A stretch of DNA of 40,103 bases from Streptomyces misionensis (GCF_007896895.1 NZ_VOGW01000113.1:23798-63900), one strand, 5' to 3'; numbered from the stretch's first letter, positions 16,274-24,254 are shown. The notes: generated by a model not told the origin, from the sequence alone. Numbers and translations: made by a program.

Positions 16274-16441
16274 GGGTCCACGCTCGACCTGGCCTACAAG
16301 GGGACCGTCGGCTACGCCGCCAGTCTTGGGAAGAAGAAGCAGATCGCGAGCCCGGCCTCCTACCGGTTCTCGGTTACCAAGCCCGGCTACACGCCCGGCG
16401 GCTTCACCTACGACTCCACCAAGTACCCCTGCGACGACACG
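16274..16441 (+). pseudogene. Continuation of the secreted protein frame after the nonsense codon
   Basis: In frame with the preceding gene for 56 codons and of the same character (Gly/Tyr/Lys-rich beta strands), ending YDSTKYPCDD. After this the sequence merges into an antisense HNH relic, so the true C-terminus is probably also lost. The next in-frame stop is TGA 16583-16585. Confidence 0.5.
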
Positions 16442-16476
16442 ATCCGGCTCCTGCCCACTCGGCATCATGCAGCGTG

Positions 16477-16504
16477 CTGTTCACCGGGAGTTCCCGGTGA
16501 ACAG
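16477..16504. terminator. 13-bp perfect hairpin
   Basis: Arms CTGTTCACCGGGA (16477-16489) and complement (16492-16504) with a 2-nt loop, at the join between the secreted-protein frame and the HNH relic. A likely bidirectional terminator. Confidence 0.55.
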
Positions 16505-16507
16505 TCG

Positions 16508-16641
16508 GACTTCGACGAATTGGACGACTCCGACGCGATCAGCAATTGGGGATCTTTCAAGTCGTTGCCGAATGCCTTGCGTTGATCGGCCGACCAGACG
16601 TCGGCGCCGGAGCGCCATGCCTCGGCGAGGGGGACCATATG
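16508..16641 (-). pseudogene. HNH endonuclease (DUF1524-type), C-terminal fragment
   Basis: On the minus strand it reads [40 protein letters not shown], then NSSKSD. This closely parallels the intact nuclease at 17053-17745 (HVVPLANGWRSGADEW and on). An in-frame TAA lies directly before the first His and the end degrades into the hairpin region. It may be the missing second half of the truncated homologue at 18189-18563. Confidence 0.65.
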
Positions 16642-16660
16642 TTATCCGTACCCTGTTGGA

Positions 16661-16690
16661 GCTGCCGCTGACGTCTGCGACAGCGGCAGC
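16661..16690. terminator. 10-bp perfect hairpin downstream of the HNH operon
   Basis: GCTGCCGCTG (16661-16670) and its complement (16681-16690) with a 10-nt loop, 85 bp beyond the minus-strand stop at 16775. Confidence 0.55.
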
Positions 16691-16774
16691 ATGGCCCGTT
16701 TCCTGCTGTGAGCGGTGAGTTATCCAGTGCAGTGGTTCGTGCCGCTGACAGCGGTGACGTGGTGGGAGAACGGC

Positions 16775-17056
16775 TTACGTGGCTGTGGCGGCTCCGCCCT
16801 GCCGGATGCGGGCGAGCAGGCTGTCGTGGTAGGCGGCCAGGTTGCCGTCGGGGACGGGAGCGGGGCTGCCGGTGAGGGTGTACCACTCGTCGGCGCCGGT
16901 GTATTGCACCGTGACGTGCGCACTGTGCCCGTCACGGCCGGCAGCGGTGCGGATGGTGAGGTCGCCGGTGATGACGCCGACGTCGTCGGTCATCGCCCCG
17001 CCGGGCCCCGCCGCGACATCGTCCTGGTACGAGGTGGTGTCCGGGCTGTCGGTCAT
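16775..17056 (-). CDS. Small protein coupled to the secreted HNH nuclease
   Basis: A 93-aa acidic protein beginning MTDSPDTTSYQDDVAAGPGG, without a signal peptide or membrane helix, so cytoplasmic. Its ATG overlaps the stop of the nuclease gene (ATGA), so translation is coupled. The strands AHVTVQYTGADEWYTLTGSP and the helix AAYHDSLLARIRQGG suggest a small alpha/beta fold. Cytoplasmic location next to a secreted nuclease would fit a protective or regulatory partner, but this is only inference. Confidence 0.6.
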   Translation of the reverse strand: MTDSPDTTSYQDDVAAGPGGAMTDDVGVITGDLTIRTAAGRDGHSAHVTVQYTGADEWYTLTGSPAPVPDGNLAAYHDSLLARIRQGGAATAT

Positions 17057-17745
17057 GCGTCACAGGTGTCCAGCATCTCGCTGAGTTTGTTCTTCTCCGC
17101 CTCAGTGATGTTGAGGTCGTACACGTACTTCACGTGGGTCCAGGCGCGGCTGTAGGTGCACCAGTAGGAGCGCAGGGGCGGGGCCCACTGGTCGGGAGAC
17201 TGGTCGCCCTTGGACCGGTTGGAGGCTGCGGACACGGCCACCAGCTGGGGATTGGACAGGTCGTTGGCGAACTGGCGGCGCTTGGCGGTCGTCCACTCGT
17301 CGGCTCCGGAGCGCCAACCGTTCGCCAACGGGACGACGTGGTCGATGTCGAGCTGCCCGGAGGCGGTGAAGACTTTGTCGTCGTAGGGGCTGGTCCAGGT
17401 GCCGGAAATGGCGCGGCACTGGTCGTCCTGGACGACGTCCTGACCATCGCGGGCGAGGACGACCTCGCGCGTGTCACAGGTTCCGTACTGGGTGATCCAG
17501 TGGGGGAACTTCGCTCGGGAGTAGCCGGTCATCGGGTGCGGGGCGGCGACGTTCAGTTCGCCGAGTTCCTTACGGACGATGTCCGCGGGCGGGGGCTCGG
17601 GCAGGTCCCGACGCGCGGTCGCGGCGCTCGCGCTGTGGTGGACGGAGGCCGACGTGGCTGTGGCTGTGGCCGGAGCAGCGGTGAGGGGGATGACGAGCGC
17701 GGTGGCGGCCGCCGTGGCCAGGGCAAGCTTCGTGTGCATCCGCAT
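17053..17745 (-). CDS. Secreted HNH endonuclease family protein (DUF1524/GmrSD C-terminal type)
   Basis: A 230-aa exported nuclease. The signal peptide is MRMHTKLALATAAATALVIP to about AxA at residue 27. The mature part has WITQYGTCDTREVVLARDGQ, the catalytic DIDHVVPLANGWRSGADEW (D-H pair), then LSNPQLVAVSAASNRSKGDQ, and the final WCTYSRAWTHVKYVYDL helix. Enzymes of this group hydrolyse extracellular DNA. ATG 17745 follows GAGAAG by 6 bp; an upstream in-frame start (17835) would add 30 non-signal residues. It is flanked by two partial relatives, so this locus has been duplicated and broken. Confidence 0.88.
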   Translation of the reverse strand: MRMHTKLALATAAATALVIPLTAAPATATATSASVHHSASAATARRDLPEPPPADIVRKELGELNVAAPHPMTGYSRAKFPHWITQYGTCDTREVVLARDGQDVVQDDQCRAISGTWTSPYDDKVFTASGQLDIDHVVPLANGWRSGADEWTTAKRRQFANDLSNPQLVAVSAASNRSKGDQSPDQWAPPLRSYWCTYSRAWTHVKYVYDLNITEAEKNKLSEMLDTCDA

Positions 17746-18188
17746 GCGTGACTTCTCTCGTCGAGCAGGGAGTTGACGGTCACGAGAGATAGCGGGATTC
17801 ACGCCGGCGGTGTCGATGTGCTGAGGCAGTGTCACCCGTACGGCGGATGGGATTTTCCGCAGAAACGATCACGCGGTGGGAGGTTGTGGATGCGACCGCA
17901 GCTGCTGGGCCCGAGTGGACCCTTGGCAGCGGGCAGGGCGACGCTGCGTTCTGCACCTGCCTGACACGCGAGCGGGCACGTGGCGCCGACGCCGTGCCAG
18001 CGCCGCAGGGGCCGATAGACGCTGCTGCTCGAGCGCGTTCAGTTTCCTCACCGGTGCCGTGAGCCCCCACCGGAGTGCGTCAATTCCGCCACTGTGCCCC
18101 GTGGCCGGCGCCGCAGGGCGTCGAATGCCGACGCCCCACTCTTGTCAGAGCTATGCCGTCCACGCCCCCACCACGGATTTCTTACGCA
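17746..18188. other. Gene-free stretch upstream of the HNH nuclease
   Basis: Open frames in several phases look like GC-rich shadows; none has a credible start. The interval should hold the nuclease promoter, but I cannot point to it. Confidence 0.35.
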
Positions 18189-18563
18189 TCAGACTGCCAC
18201 TGGCACAGATACCAGGTGGTCGATGGTGGCTTTGGCGACGGTGGTGACGGTGGTGTCGTCGTAGACGGAGTACCAGGTGCCGGAGGAGGGCTGGCAGCTG
18301 CCGGGCTCGTCCTCGACGTCCTTCCCGTCGCGGGCGAGGACCTCCTGGCGCGTGGTACAGCCATCCGGCTGCGAGGCCCAGATATCGAACTTTGCGCGAG
18401 CGTATCCGTCCATCGAGTGCGGCGTGGCCACGGTCAGGGCGGCCAGTTCGGCGCGAGCGGTCGCCGCGGGCGGCGGCGCGGGAGGGTCGGCCAGTGCCGG
18501 CGCGGCGGCGACGGCCGTCAGGAGCAGGGCGGTTGCGGGCAGGCCGAAGAGGGCGCGGCGCAT
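18189..18563 (-). pseudogene. Secreted HNH endonuclease, N-terminal half
   Basis: The ATG at 18563 follows GGAGA and begins a signal peptide (MRRALFGLPATALLLTAVAA). The frame then matches the intact neighbour: ATPHSMDGYARAKFDIWASQ, then CTTRQEVLARDGKDV, and SGTWYSVYDD. It breaks exactly at the catalytic motif (ATIDHLV, then SVPVAV and TGA 18189-18191), so no active site is complete. Sequence resembling the missing half lies at 16508-16641. Confidence 0.75.
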
Positions 18564-18982
18564 GATGTCTCCAGGTGTGGGGGGTGGAGATGCATGCATG
18601 AGAAAACCGCAGCGCCGACTGGGTCCGCTACGCGCGTGGACCAGCTACGACAACTCCCCTACATCGCCTCCACGAATATGGCGCGTTGTGGGTTGATCGC
18701 CGACGCGGCCAGTTATTCGGGGACTTGCCGCATCCGCTCTCGGGGCCCAGTACCACCAGTAGGTTCGCGTTCCAGACGACGGATGTCTCCGACGACCGCC
18801 GCACTGCCCTGCCGAAATTCTGTCGTGCGTACGTCGAGCAACCCCTTTTCGAGGTTTCCGTCGAGCGCCCGGCGTACTGTCCGGCGCCGTCTCCCGACCA
18901 TGCCGCTGAGGCTCTCGTAAATCACGCCCCGGCCGAATGACCGTGCTCCTGCCGGCCAGCGTGCGCGAAGCGGGGAAACATA
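18564..18982. other. Gene-free stretch
   Basis: Only a weak minus-strand frame of about 70 codons (18713-18925) without a ribosome site is present. I see no recognisable feature before the hairpin at 18983. Confidence 0.35.
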
Positions 18983-19021
18983 GCGGGGGATCGCCGGTTA
19001 GCCAAACCGGCGATCCCCCGC
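18983..19021. terminator. 17-bp perfect hairpin, repeat family copy 1
   Basis: Arms GCGGGGGATCGCCGGTT (18983-18999) and complement (19005-19021) enclose the loop AGCCA. It lies 105 bp beyond the stop of the minus-strand nuclease gene, so it can act as its terminator. Its inner 25 bp (18990-19014) recur exactly at 23765-23789, with similar flanks (AACATAGC 5 bp before, GATGGTC after). Confidence 0.65.
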
Positions 19022-19125
19022 ATCATTGATGGTCCACCGCCACGTCCTGCCCGTCCGTCGAAAGGCATCACCCTACGACCCCAGACCAAGCGCGAACCGC
19101 TCATGCCCCAGAGGCCGTTGGGCGA

Positions 19126-20022
19126 TCAGGCTGCCGCGTAGCTCGCGCGGAACAGCTCCCGCGCCCGCTCCACGTCCCTCAGGGTACGGAGCTGCACCTC
19201 CAGGTCGCCCGTCCCGTGGTGGCCGAGCCCGGTCACGTCCCGGGTGAACCCCGGGACAAGATCGACGTCCTTCGGGGCGACCTTCAAGTAGACCAGGAGC
19301 TTGCTCCGCTGCGGCGGGCAGACGCACGCGAAGTTCCGCAACCGCTGGTACGCCCGGTACTGCTTGCGCTCCACACGGTTCACGCCGTCCCCGAGCCCGA
19401 GCAGCACCTCGTCGACCGTGCTCGCCAACTCCACCATCGACGGGCCCTGGACGTCGGCTGCCGCCCGCGCGACGGCCTGCCGGCGCGTTCGGCGGGCCAC
19501 CTGCATGCCGCTGCTCACGGACGCCACGGTCTCAAGGCCGAGCAGGTCGCTGCCGAAGAGTCGGTAGCGGACCAGATCGATCGAGCGCCGGTGCTCGCGC
19601 ACGGCGTGCACGTCGTAGCGGGTGAAGTCGCCGGCGATGCAGATCAGCCGCGGTGCACTCCACAGCACCTGGGCCGCGGCCGTCGTCCCGAGCCGGTCGC
19701 GGACCAGGTGCTCGACCTCGGCCCGGTGGTCCATCAGCCAGGCCAGGTAGAAAAGACCCTGGTTGATCACGCCGGCGTCCGTGCCGCGCTTGTACTCGAT
19801 GATGACCGGCGAGCCGTTCTCGTCCAGCCCGAGCGAATCGATCCGGCCCCCGTGCACCGGCCCGGTGCCGTACTCGCTCGCCAGGAACCGCACGCCCAGC
19901 AGCGTCTCCATGTGCGCCTCGACGAGACCCTGTACATCGGCCTCGATCTCAGCAAGACGCGGCATGACCTCGGTCATGCCGCTGTTCGTCGTGTCCGTGC
20001 GGAACAGCTTCAGGCCCGACAC
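19126..20022 (-). CDS. PD-(D/E)XK nuclease-like protein with DUF5655 domain
   Basis: This 298-aa protein has a restriction-endonuclease-like core at about 45-105. GGRIDSLGLDENGSPVIIEY supplies Asp62 and the E-Y-K motif at 76-78, and GVINQGLFYLAWLMDHRAEV follows. The C-terminal 100 residues (KLLVYLKVAPKDVDLVPGFT) match DUF5655, which often ends such NucS/DUF91-like proteins. It is likely a DNA-acting nuclease; genome maintenance and defence are both possible. GTG 20022 is chosen because GAGGAGGGGAAG abuts it and gives the usual MSGLKLFR start; an upstream in-frame start at 20178 lacks a ribosome site. Confidence 0.8.
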   Translation of the reverse strand: MSGLKLFRTDTTNSGMTEVMPRLAEIEADVQGLVEAHMETLLGVRFLASEYGTGPVHGGRIDSLGLDENGSPVIIEYKRGTDAGVINQGLFYLAWLMDHRAEVEHLVRDRLGTTAAAQVLWSAPRLICIAGDFTRYDVHAVREHRRSIDLVRYRLFGSDLLGLETVASVSSGMQVARRTRRQAVARAAADVQGPSMVELASTVDEVLLGLGDGVNRVERKQYRAYQRLRNFACVCPPQRSKLLVYLKVAPKDVDLVPGFTRDVTGLGHHGTGDLEVQLRTLRDVERARELFRASYAAA

Positions 20023-20231
20023 CTTCCCCTCCTCGGCTCGCAGATCACCAACGCCGCCGGGGTGCGGGATTGTTTCCGTGAGAGGCTTCGGGGGCGTGAA
20101 GATGGTGTGAGACCCACTGACGGCCTCATCGGGGAGCGCTCGCGTCCCCCGGTCGCCGGGAAACCGAGATTCCCCCATGCGTCCCCCGCGACCTGGAGGA
20201 CAGCAGCAGGAAGCTTCGTTTACGCAGGTCA

Positions 20232-20269
20232 GCCCCCGTAGCTCAGCGGATAGAGCAGGCGCCTTCTAA
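20232..20269 (+). pseudogene. tRNA-Arg(UCU) 5' half, interrupted by an IS in the anticodon loop
   Basis: GCCCCCGTAGCTCAGCGG and onward is a tRNA acceptor strand, D-arm and anticodon stem GGCGC with loop CTTCTAA (anticodon TCT). An IS is inserted after TAA; beyond it GCGCC (21560-21564) completes the anticodon stem. No variable or T-arm follows, so only the 5' half was present before the IS arrived. It is probably a leftover element junction. Confidence 0.75.
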
Positions 20270-20278
20270 CTGATCGTT

Positions 20279-21087
20279 TCAGAATGATCTACGGAGTCGG
20301 CGGAGGCAGATGATGCTGCACGCGAGCTCGAGTAGGCCTTGGTGAAGGTCGGCCCGACGCTCGTAGCGGATCCGCAGGCGCTTGAATTGGTGGAGCCAGG
20401 CGAAGGTTCGCTCTACCACCCAGCGGGTGCGGCCGAGACCAGAGCCGTGGACGACACCCCGGCGGGCGATGAGGGGCTTGATCCCGCGCTGCCTCAGCAG
20501 GCGGCGGTACTTGTCGTAGTCGTAGCCCCGGTCAGCGAAGAGCCGCTTGGGCCGGTTGCGAGGGCGTCCACGACGGCCCCGGATCCGGGGTATCGCGTTC
20601 AAAAGCGGGATCAGCTGTGTGACGTCATGCCGATTTCCGCCGGTCAAGGATACAGCGAGCGGGGTGCCGAGACGATCGACGATTACATGGTGCTTGGAGC
20701 CGGGGCGGCCGCGATCCACCGGCGACGGCCCGACATGAGCCCCCCTTTCAAGGCCCTGATGTGGGAGCCGTCGATTGCAGCATCGTCCATGTCCAGCGAT
20801 CCTGCTGCCCGCAGCTCGGTGAGGAGTGCCTCGTGCAGGCGAGGCCAGACACCGGCCTCGGTCCAGTCCCGCAGTCGGCGCCAGGCCGTCACTCCCGAGC
20901 AGCCCACGACCTCACTGGGCACATCTCGCCAGGCCACCCCCTTGCGCAGGACGTAGATGATGCCGGCCAGGGCGACCCGGTCCGACACCGGCAGCCGTCC
21001 GGGGTGCCGCTTCCGCCGCGCAGGCCGCTTTGGCAGCAGCGGGGCTATTCTCTCCCACAGTTCATCGGGGACAAGGTCGGTAGTCAC
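20279..21087 (-). CDS. IS5-family transposase (orfA/orfB, -1 frameshift)
   Basis: The first frame (20683-21087) starts MTTDLVPDELWERIAPLLPK, carries the N-terminal DUF4096-like region and the first catalytic Asp in DDAAIDGSHI. The second (20279-20719) supplies the other two in LFADRGYDYDKY (Asp) and TRWVVERTFAWLHQF (Glu). The frames join at the run AAAGGGGGGC near 20735-20745, where a -1 slip of the ribosome turns LKGGLM into GGAHVGPSPVDR. Programmed -1 frameshifting at such A/G runs is normal for this group, so the enzyme is probably functional. Confidence 0.88.
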
Positions 21088-21149
21088 GACGTAGGAGCCT
21101 GCCAGAGAACCTGGTTGAGCCCACTAGGTCGGCTCGTGATACTCCCCGA

Positions 21150-21527
21150 ATGACCAACAGTGCACAGTCTGAAGCCACTGAACAGGGGTGGGACGAACCC
21201 TGGTACCGCGTCCGTACGGACCGTTTCGTGGCGTCCTTCCTGCCCGGCGCAGGTGAGGATCTGGATGCCGTCTGCAACGTCGACATCGAGGTCCGGTTGG
21301 TAGACGGCGGCTCACGCTGGAGCGCGACCGTGTTCACCGTCGCGGAGGTCGAGCGCCTGATGGACAAGGGGGTTCAGACCGGCGAGGACCTGGGCGGCCG
21401 CTACTTCTGGTGCTCCGACGGGCTGATTGTCCGAGAGCCAGGCATCGACAACATGACCCAAGTGATCACCGGTCTACTCGACTCCGGCGAGTTCGAGAAG
21501 GTTCTCCAGCGACTCGATGACGAGTGA
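21150..21527 (+). CDS. IS passenger protein of unknown function
   Basis: A 125-aa acidic protein (MTNSAQSEATEQGWDEPWYR at its start, then DAVCNVDIEVRLVDGGSRWS and ITGLLDSGEFEKVLQRLDDE), read divergently from the transposase and ending 12 bp before the right terminal repeat. Coding character is clear but I recognise no family. It has no membrane segment. Passenger genes in IS elements are usually regulators, methyltransferases or resistance genes; this one fits none by eye and resembles small immunity-like alpha/beta proteins. Confidence 0.75.
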   Translation: MTNSAQSEATEQGWDEPWYRVRTDRFVASFLPGAGEDLDAVCNVDIEVRLVDGGSRWSATVFTVAEVERLMDKGVQTGEDLGGRYFWCSDGLIVREPGIDNMTQVITGLLDSGEFEKVLQRLDDE

Positions 21528-21857
21528 CCGCCTCAGCTGCATTCTGAAACGATCAGTAAGCGCCTACTGCCTCCTGCCCAGATATCTGCCACGGCCTTGT
21601 TTGAGGAAACCGACAGCGGTTAAGCCCCGTCAGGGGCAAGGAAACCATCCAGGTGTATCAGCCCGAACTGACGAGCAGCGGCGCGCCGCCCTTCGAGCAG
21701 GACGACCTCTGGCCGTGGTGTTGGGTGGCTCCAGTGTCTCGACAGTTGGGCAGCGAACTGTCCACACTCCCCCGCACGGCTCGAGCTTCCTGCCGACTGC
21801 ACACCTGGGGAAGAATCGTGGCAAACGCAGGGACATTGGCGGTAGATAGGAGCGGGG

Positions 21858-23630
21858 ATGGGCGAGAAGCGGTCCGGGGAGGAGGGAACGTGGCCGGACG
21901 GACGGGAGGTCGAACCATCGCTGGCATCCTTGAGGACCGCGACGCGAGCCTTGCGGTTTCATCTGCACACGCTGCCCGCGGTCTTCCACTTCGGTGGACC
22001 AGCCGACCAGTTCCTCGCCGAGGCTGCGTTCCCCTACGCGCGATGGCGGTATGCCTGCGCGGACTCTCTGCTGGGTTCGGGTATCGGCGGCACCGTCGTG
22101 GGGGCCATGGCTCGCAGCCTCTTCGATGACGGTCTGCTGTGGCAGTGGATTGCCCAATCGCCGACTGAGAGGCGGCCGGGCCTGCTGGACAGCATGCTTC
22201 AGGAGCGCAACCGGATCTGCGAATGTCTGGCCACGCACGAGGCGACCTGCCCCAACTTGGCCAGGTGGTTCGTTCCACTGGATGGCGTCACCGACCTGAC
22301 GGGGTCGTCCCTGGAGGCACTTGCGGCTCCGTCCCTTCCGGACGCCACAGAGCTCTTGGACCTGTTCCTCTCGTCCGCTCCCACCCAGCCCGCGCCGACC
22401 TCGCTGCTCGGCGGAAGCGTCCAGGACCTGTTGCATGCCGCGCGGGGCCTGCTAGCCGTGTCCGGTCTGCGGGGGGCGGTGATGGTGCTAGCGCACGCTG
22501 GTCACGGGAATCTGTTGGGTCTACAGAGCAGCCTGGCCGTCGGCGGTGCCGCTGGGCATGATCTGCGAGCCGATCACGAGGCGCTGTTCATGCATGTAGC
22601 TGCCGTCGGAGTCACCGTCACCGTTCTCGGCGTATGCGCGGCGGCGCCGGAGTGCTGGCCACCGGAAGTCGACCAGGCAGGCTTCCTGGGCACACTGGTG
22701 CGGCTCACCGAGGATGTCGTCACCGCGGCAAGCGTGGTACACGGCCTAGGCGACCCGAAATCCTTGACCGTAGTCAATCCGAAGGTCAGGACCAGGGTGC
22801 AGACGCGCCGGCTGCGGCCCGAGGCCCTGGTGGCGCATCACGAGGTACTACCGGACATTCTGCATGCCGGCCCGGTCATCCGCGCGGTCCGCCAGTACGA
22901 GGAGTTCGTCGGCAGCTGGACCGTCGATCCGTGGGCACGCGGTGATCCCAAGCTAGCGAGTGTTCTGGCCTACGGTGGCGCCCATTCCACATTCTCCACC
23001 GTGATGAACACCTTCGACGATCACTCAGCAGTCACAACTGTGTTCGCCGCGCGGATGCTTCTGGAGGAAGCGGCCCGTTTCACCTGGCTGACGCAAGACC
23101 TGCACGACGAGGACGCGTTCGTGCAGCGGTCCACCCAGTACTTCGACGAGTTCCGAGCGAAGAAGAAGAAAACTATCGCCACATTCGCCGGCAACGGCGT
23201 TTCCCTCGCCGCAGCAACCAGGTTGCTGAAGACCTCCGATCACGTCGTCGAGGGACCGGAGATGATCAGCAAGGGTCGTCAGCCGCTGCCGCCGATCGAC
23301 ACGATGCTCACGCTGATGGGGACGCCCTATCCCGAGCCGGGGTGGCTTCCCGTGGCCTACTCGCTCCTCAGCCAAGTCACGCACAGCACTCCCGTCGGTA
23401 TCGTCCACATGGCCCGCTACCGCGGGGGTGTCCTGTCGGCCCACGAACTCTCCCCTGAGATGCTCTCTCTGGCTCTGGACGTGGCCTGCCTGGGTAGCGC
23501 ACGCCTGCTCGGTATATCTGGCCTATTGCTGTCCCAAGGCAGTGACGACGCGCGGCAGTACGCGACCGGCCTGGAAAGACGCGCCTACGAAGTGCACGAC
23601 GCCGCCCGCCTGGTACACGGGCTGGATTGA
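21858..23630 (+). CDS. 590-aa helical protein with internal duplication, unknown function
   Basis: ATG 21858 follows AGGAG by 6 bp. The protein is almost wholly alpha-helical and appears to be built from two similar halves. GAMARSLFDDGLLWQWIAQS (first half) parallels ARMLLEEAARFTWLTQDLHD (second half), and the stretch SVQDLLHAARGLLAVSGLRG parallels PVAYSLLSQVTHSTPVGIVH. No catalytic motif or membrane helix stands out. It stands alone between the IS and the excisionase-like gene, and its transcript may end at the hairpin 23765-23789. The layout is reminiscent of DUF5677-type helical proteins, but I cannot assign it. Confidence 0.65.
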   Translation: MGEKRSGEEGTWPDGREVEPSLASLRTATRALRFHLHTLPAVFHFGGPADQFLAEAAFPYARWRYACADSLLGSGIGGTVVGAMARSLFDDGLLWQWIAQSPTERRPGLLDSMLQERNRICECLATHEATCPNLARWFVPLDGVTDLTGSSLEALAAPSLPDATELLDLFLSSAPTQPAPTSLLGGSVQDLLHAARGLLAVSGLRGAVMVLAHAGHGNLLGLQSSLAVGGAAGHDLRADHEALFMHVAAVGVTVTVLGVCAAAPECWPPEVDQAGFLGTLVRLTEDVVTAASVVHGLGDPKSLTVVNPKVRTRVQTRRLRPEALVAHHEVLPDILHAGPVIRAVRQYEEFVGSWTVDPWARGDPKLASVLAYGGAHSTFSTVMNTFDDHSAVTTVFAARMLLEEAARFTWLTQDLHDEDAFVQRSTQYFDEFRAKKKKTIATFAGNGVSLAAATRLLKTSDHVVEGPEMISKGRQPLPPIDTMLTLMGTPYPEPGWLPVAYSLLSQVTHSTPVGIVHMARYRGGVLSAHELSPEMLSLALDVACLGSARLLGISGLLLSQGSDDARQYATGLERRAYEVHDAARLVHGLD

Positions 23631-23764
23631 GCCCACATCGTGCACAGGGGCCGCCGGACGCCGCTACAAGAGGGACAAGCGGCATGCCGGGCGGCCTCTC
23701 CGGCATCGTGCCTCACGCTGTCAGAGAGCCGCTCTGCGGCAAGTGAGGCACAACATAGCCACAA

Positions 23765-23789
23765 ATCGCCGGTTAGCCAAACCGGCGAT
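23765..23789. repeat. Hairpin repeat family copy 2
   Basis: Arms ATCGCCGGTT (23765-23774) and complement (23780-23789) with loop AGCCA are identical to 18990-19014, with partly conserved flanks. It lies 135 bp after the 590-aa gene and about 90 bp before the excisionase-like gene, so it could be a terminator, a repressor site or an arm-type recombination site. Confidence 0.6.
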
Positions 23790-23880
23790 AGCGCGGAGTA
23801 TGGATGGTCACCGCGATGACGGGCGCATGCGGCGTCCGTGGGCCCGGCACGGGCTACCCGCCAAGACGAAAGAAATCAGA

Positions 23881-24156
23881 ATGTACACACAGACCGAAGA
23901 GACTCTGTGCCCTCGCTACAGCCCCGCTCATATTCGCGCCACCTGGGGCGGAACGGGGAGCGTGGAGGATGCCTCAAAGGCGCTGGGATTCTCACGGGCC
24001 AAGGGATACGACCTGATCCGCAGCGGGCAGTTTCCGTGCCGTGTGCTACGCATCGGCCGTAAGACGCGTGTTGTCACGGCCTCCCTACTCCGTGTCCTCG
24101 AAAGCGGAGATCCCGAGTACAACGATGCCCGCGCCGGATGCCGCCCCACGCCCTGA
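23881..24156 (+). CDS. Excisionase-like helix-turn-helix protein
   Basis: This 91-aa protein contains SVEDASKALGFSRAKGYDLI, then RSGQFPCRVLRIGRKTRVVT and ASLLRVLESGD, the winged-helix layout of excisionase/helix_17-type proteins found next to integrases in actinomycete integrative elements. They bend att DNA or control integrase direction. No integrase is nearby, so it is a leftover or acts in trans. A frameshifted second copy with a matching downstream terminator lies at about 37,690-37,954. ATG 23881 has only a weak AAAGAA upstream. Confidence 0.78.
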   Translation: MYTQTEETLCPRYSPAHIRATWGGTGSVEDASKALGFSRAKGYDLIRSGQFPCRVLRIGRKTRVVTASLLRVLESGDPEYNDARAGCRPTP

Positions 24157-24164
24157 GTCAGCTT

Positions 24165-24197
24165 CGACGAGGCTCCGCTTCCTGCGGGGCTTCGTCG
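24165..24197. terminator. Terminator hairpin after the excisionase-like gene
   Basis: CGACGAGGCTCCGC pairs with GCGGGGCTTCGTCG (two G-T wobbles) around a 5-nt loop, 8 bp after the stop. A related hairpin follows the second excisionase copy at 37922-37954. Confidence 0.75.
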
Positions 24198-24254
24198 TTC
24201 CAAGCGCGTCCTCTTACTATTGCGTGCGTCTGGAATACAAGAATCTGATTGCAC

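Larger units (their letters stand above)
20270..21556. mobile_element. IS5-family (IS427-like) insertion sequence with passenger gene, 1287 bp
   Basis: Perfect 17-bp terminal inverted repeats (CTGATCGTTTCAGAATG at 20270-20286, complement at 21540-21556) are flanked by a TAA target duplication (20267-20269 and 21557-21559). It encodes a frameshifted transposase on the minus strand and an unrelated gene on the plus strand between transposase and right end. It is about 400 bp longer than usual members because of this passenger. All ends are intact, so it may still be mobile. Confidence 0.92.

Noticed and set aside
18713..18925. 70-codon minus-strand frame
   Set aside because: No ribosome site, no recognisable content and no conserved context.
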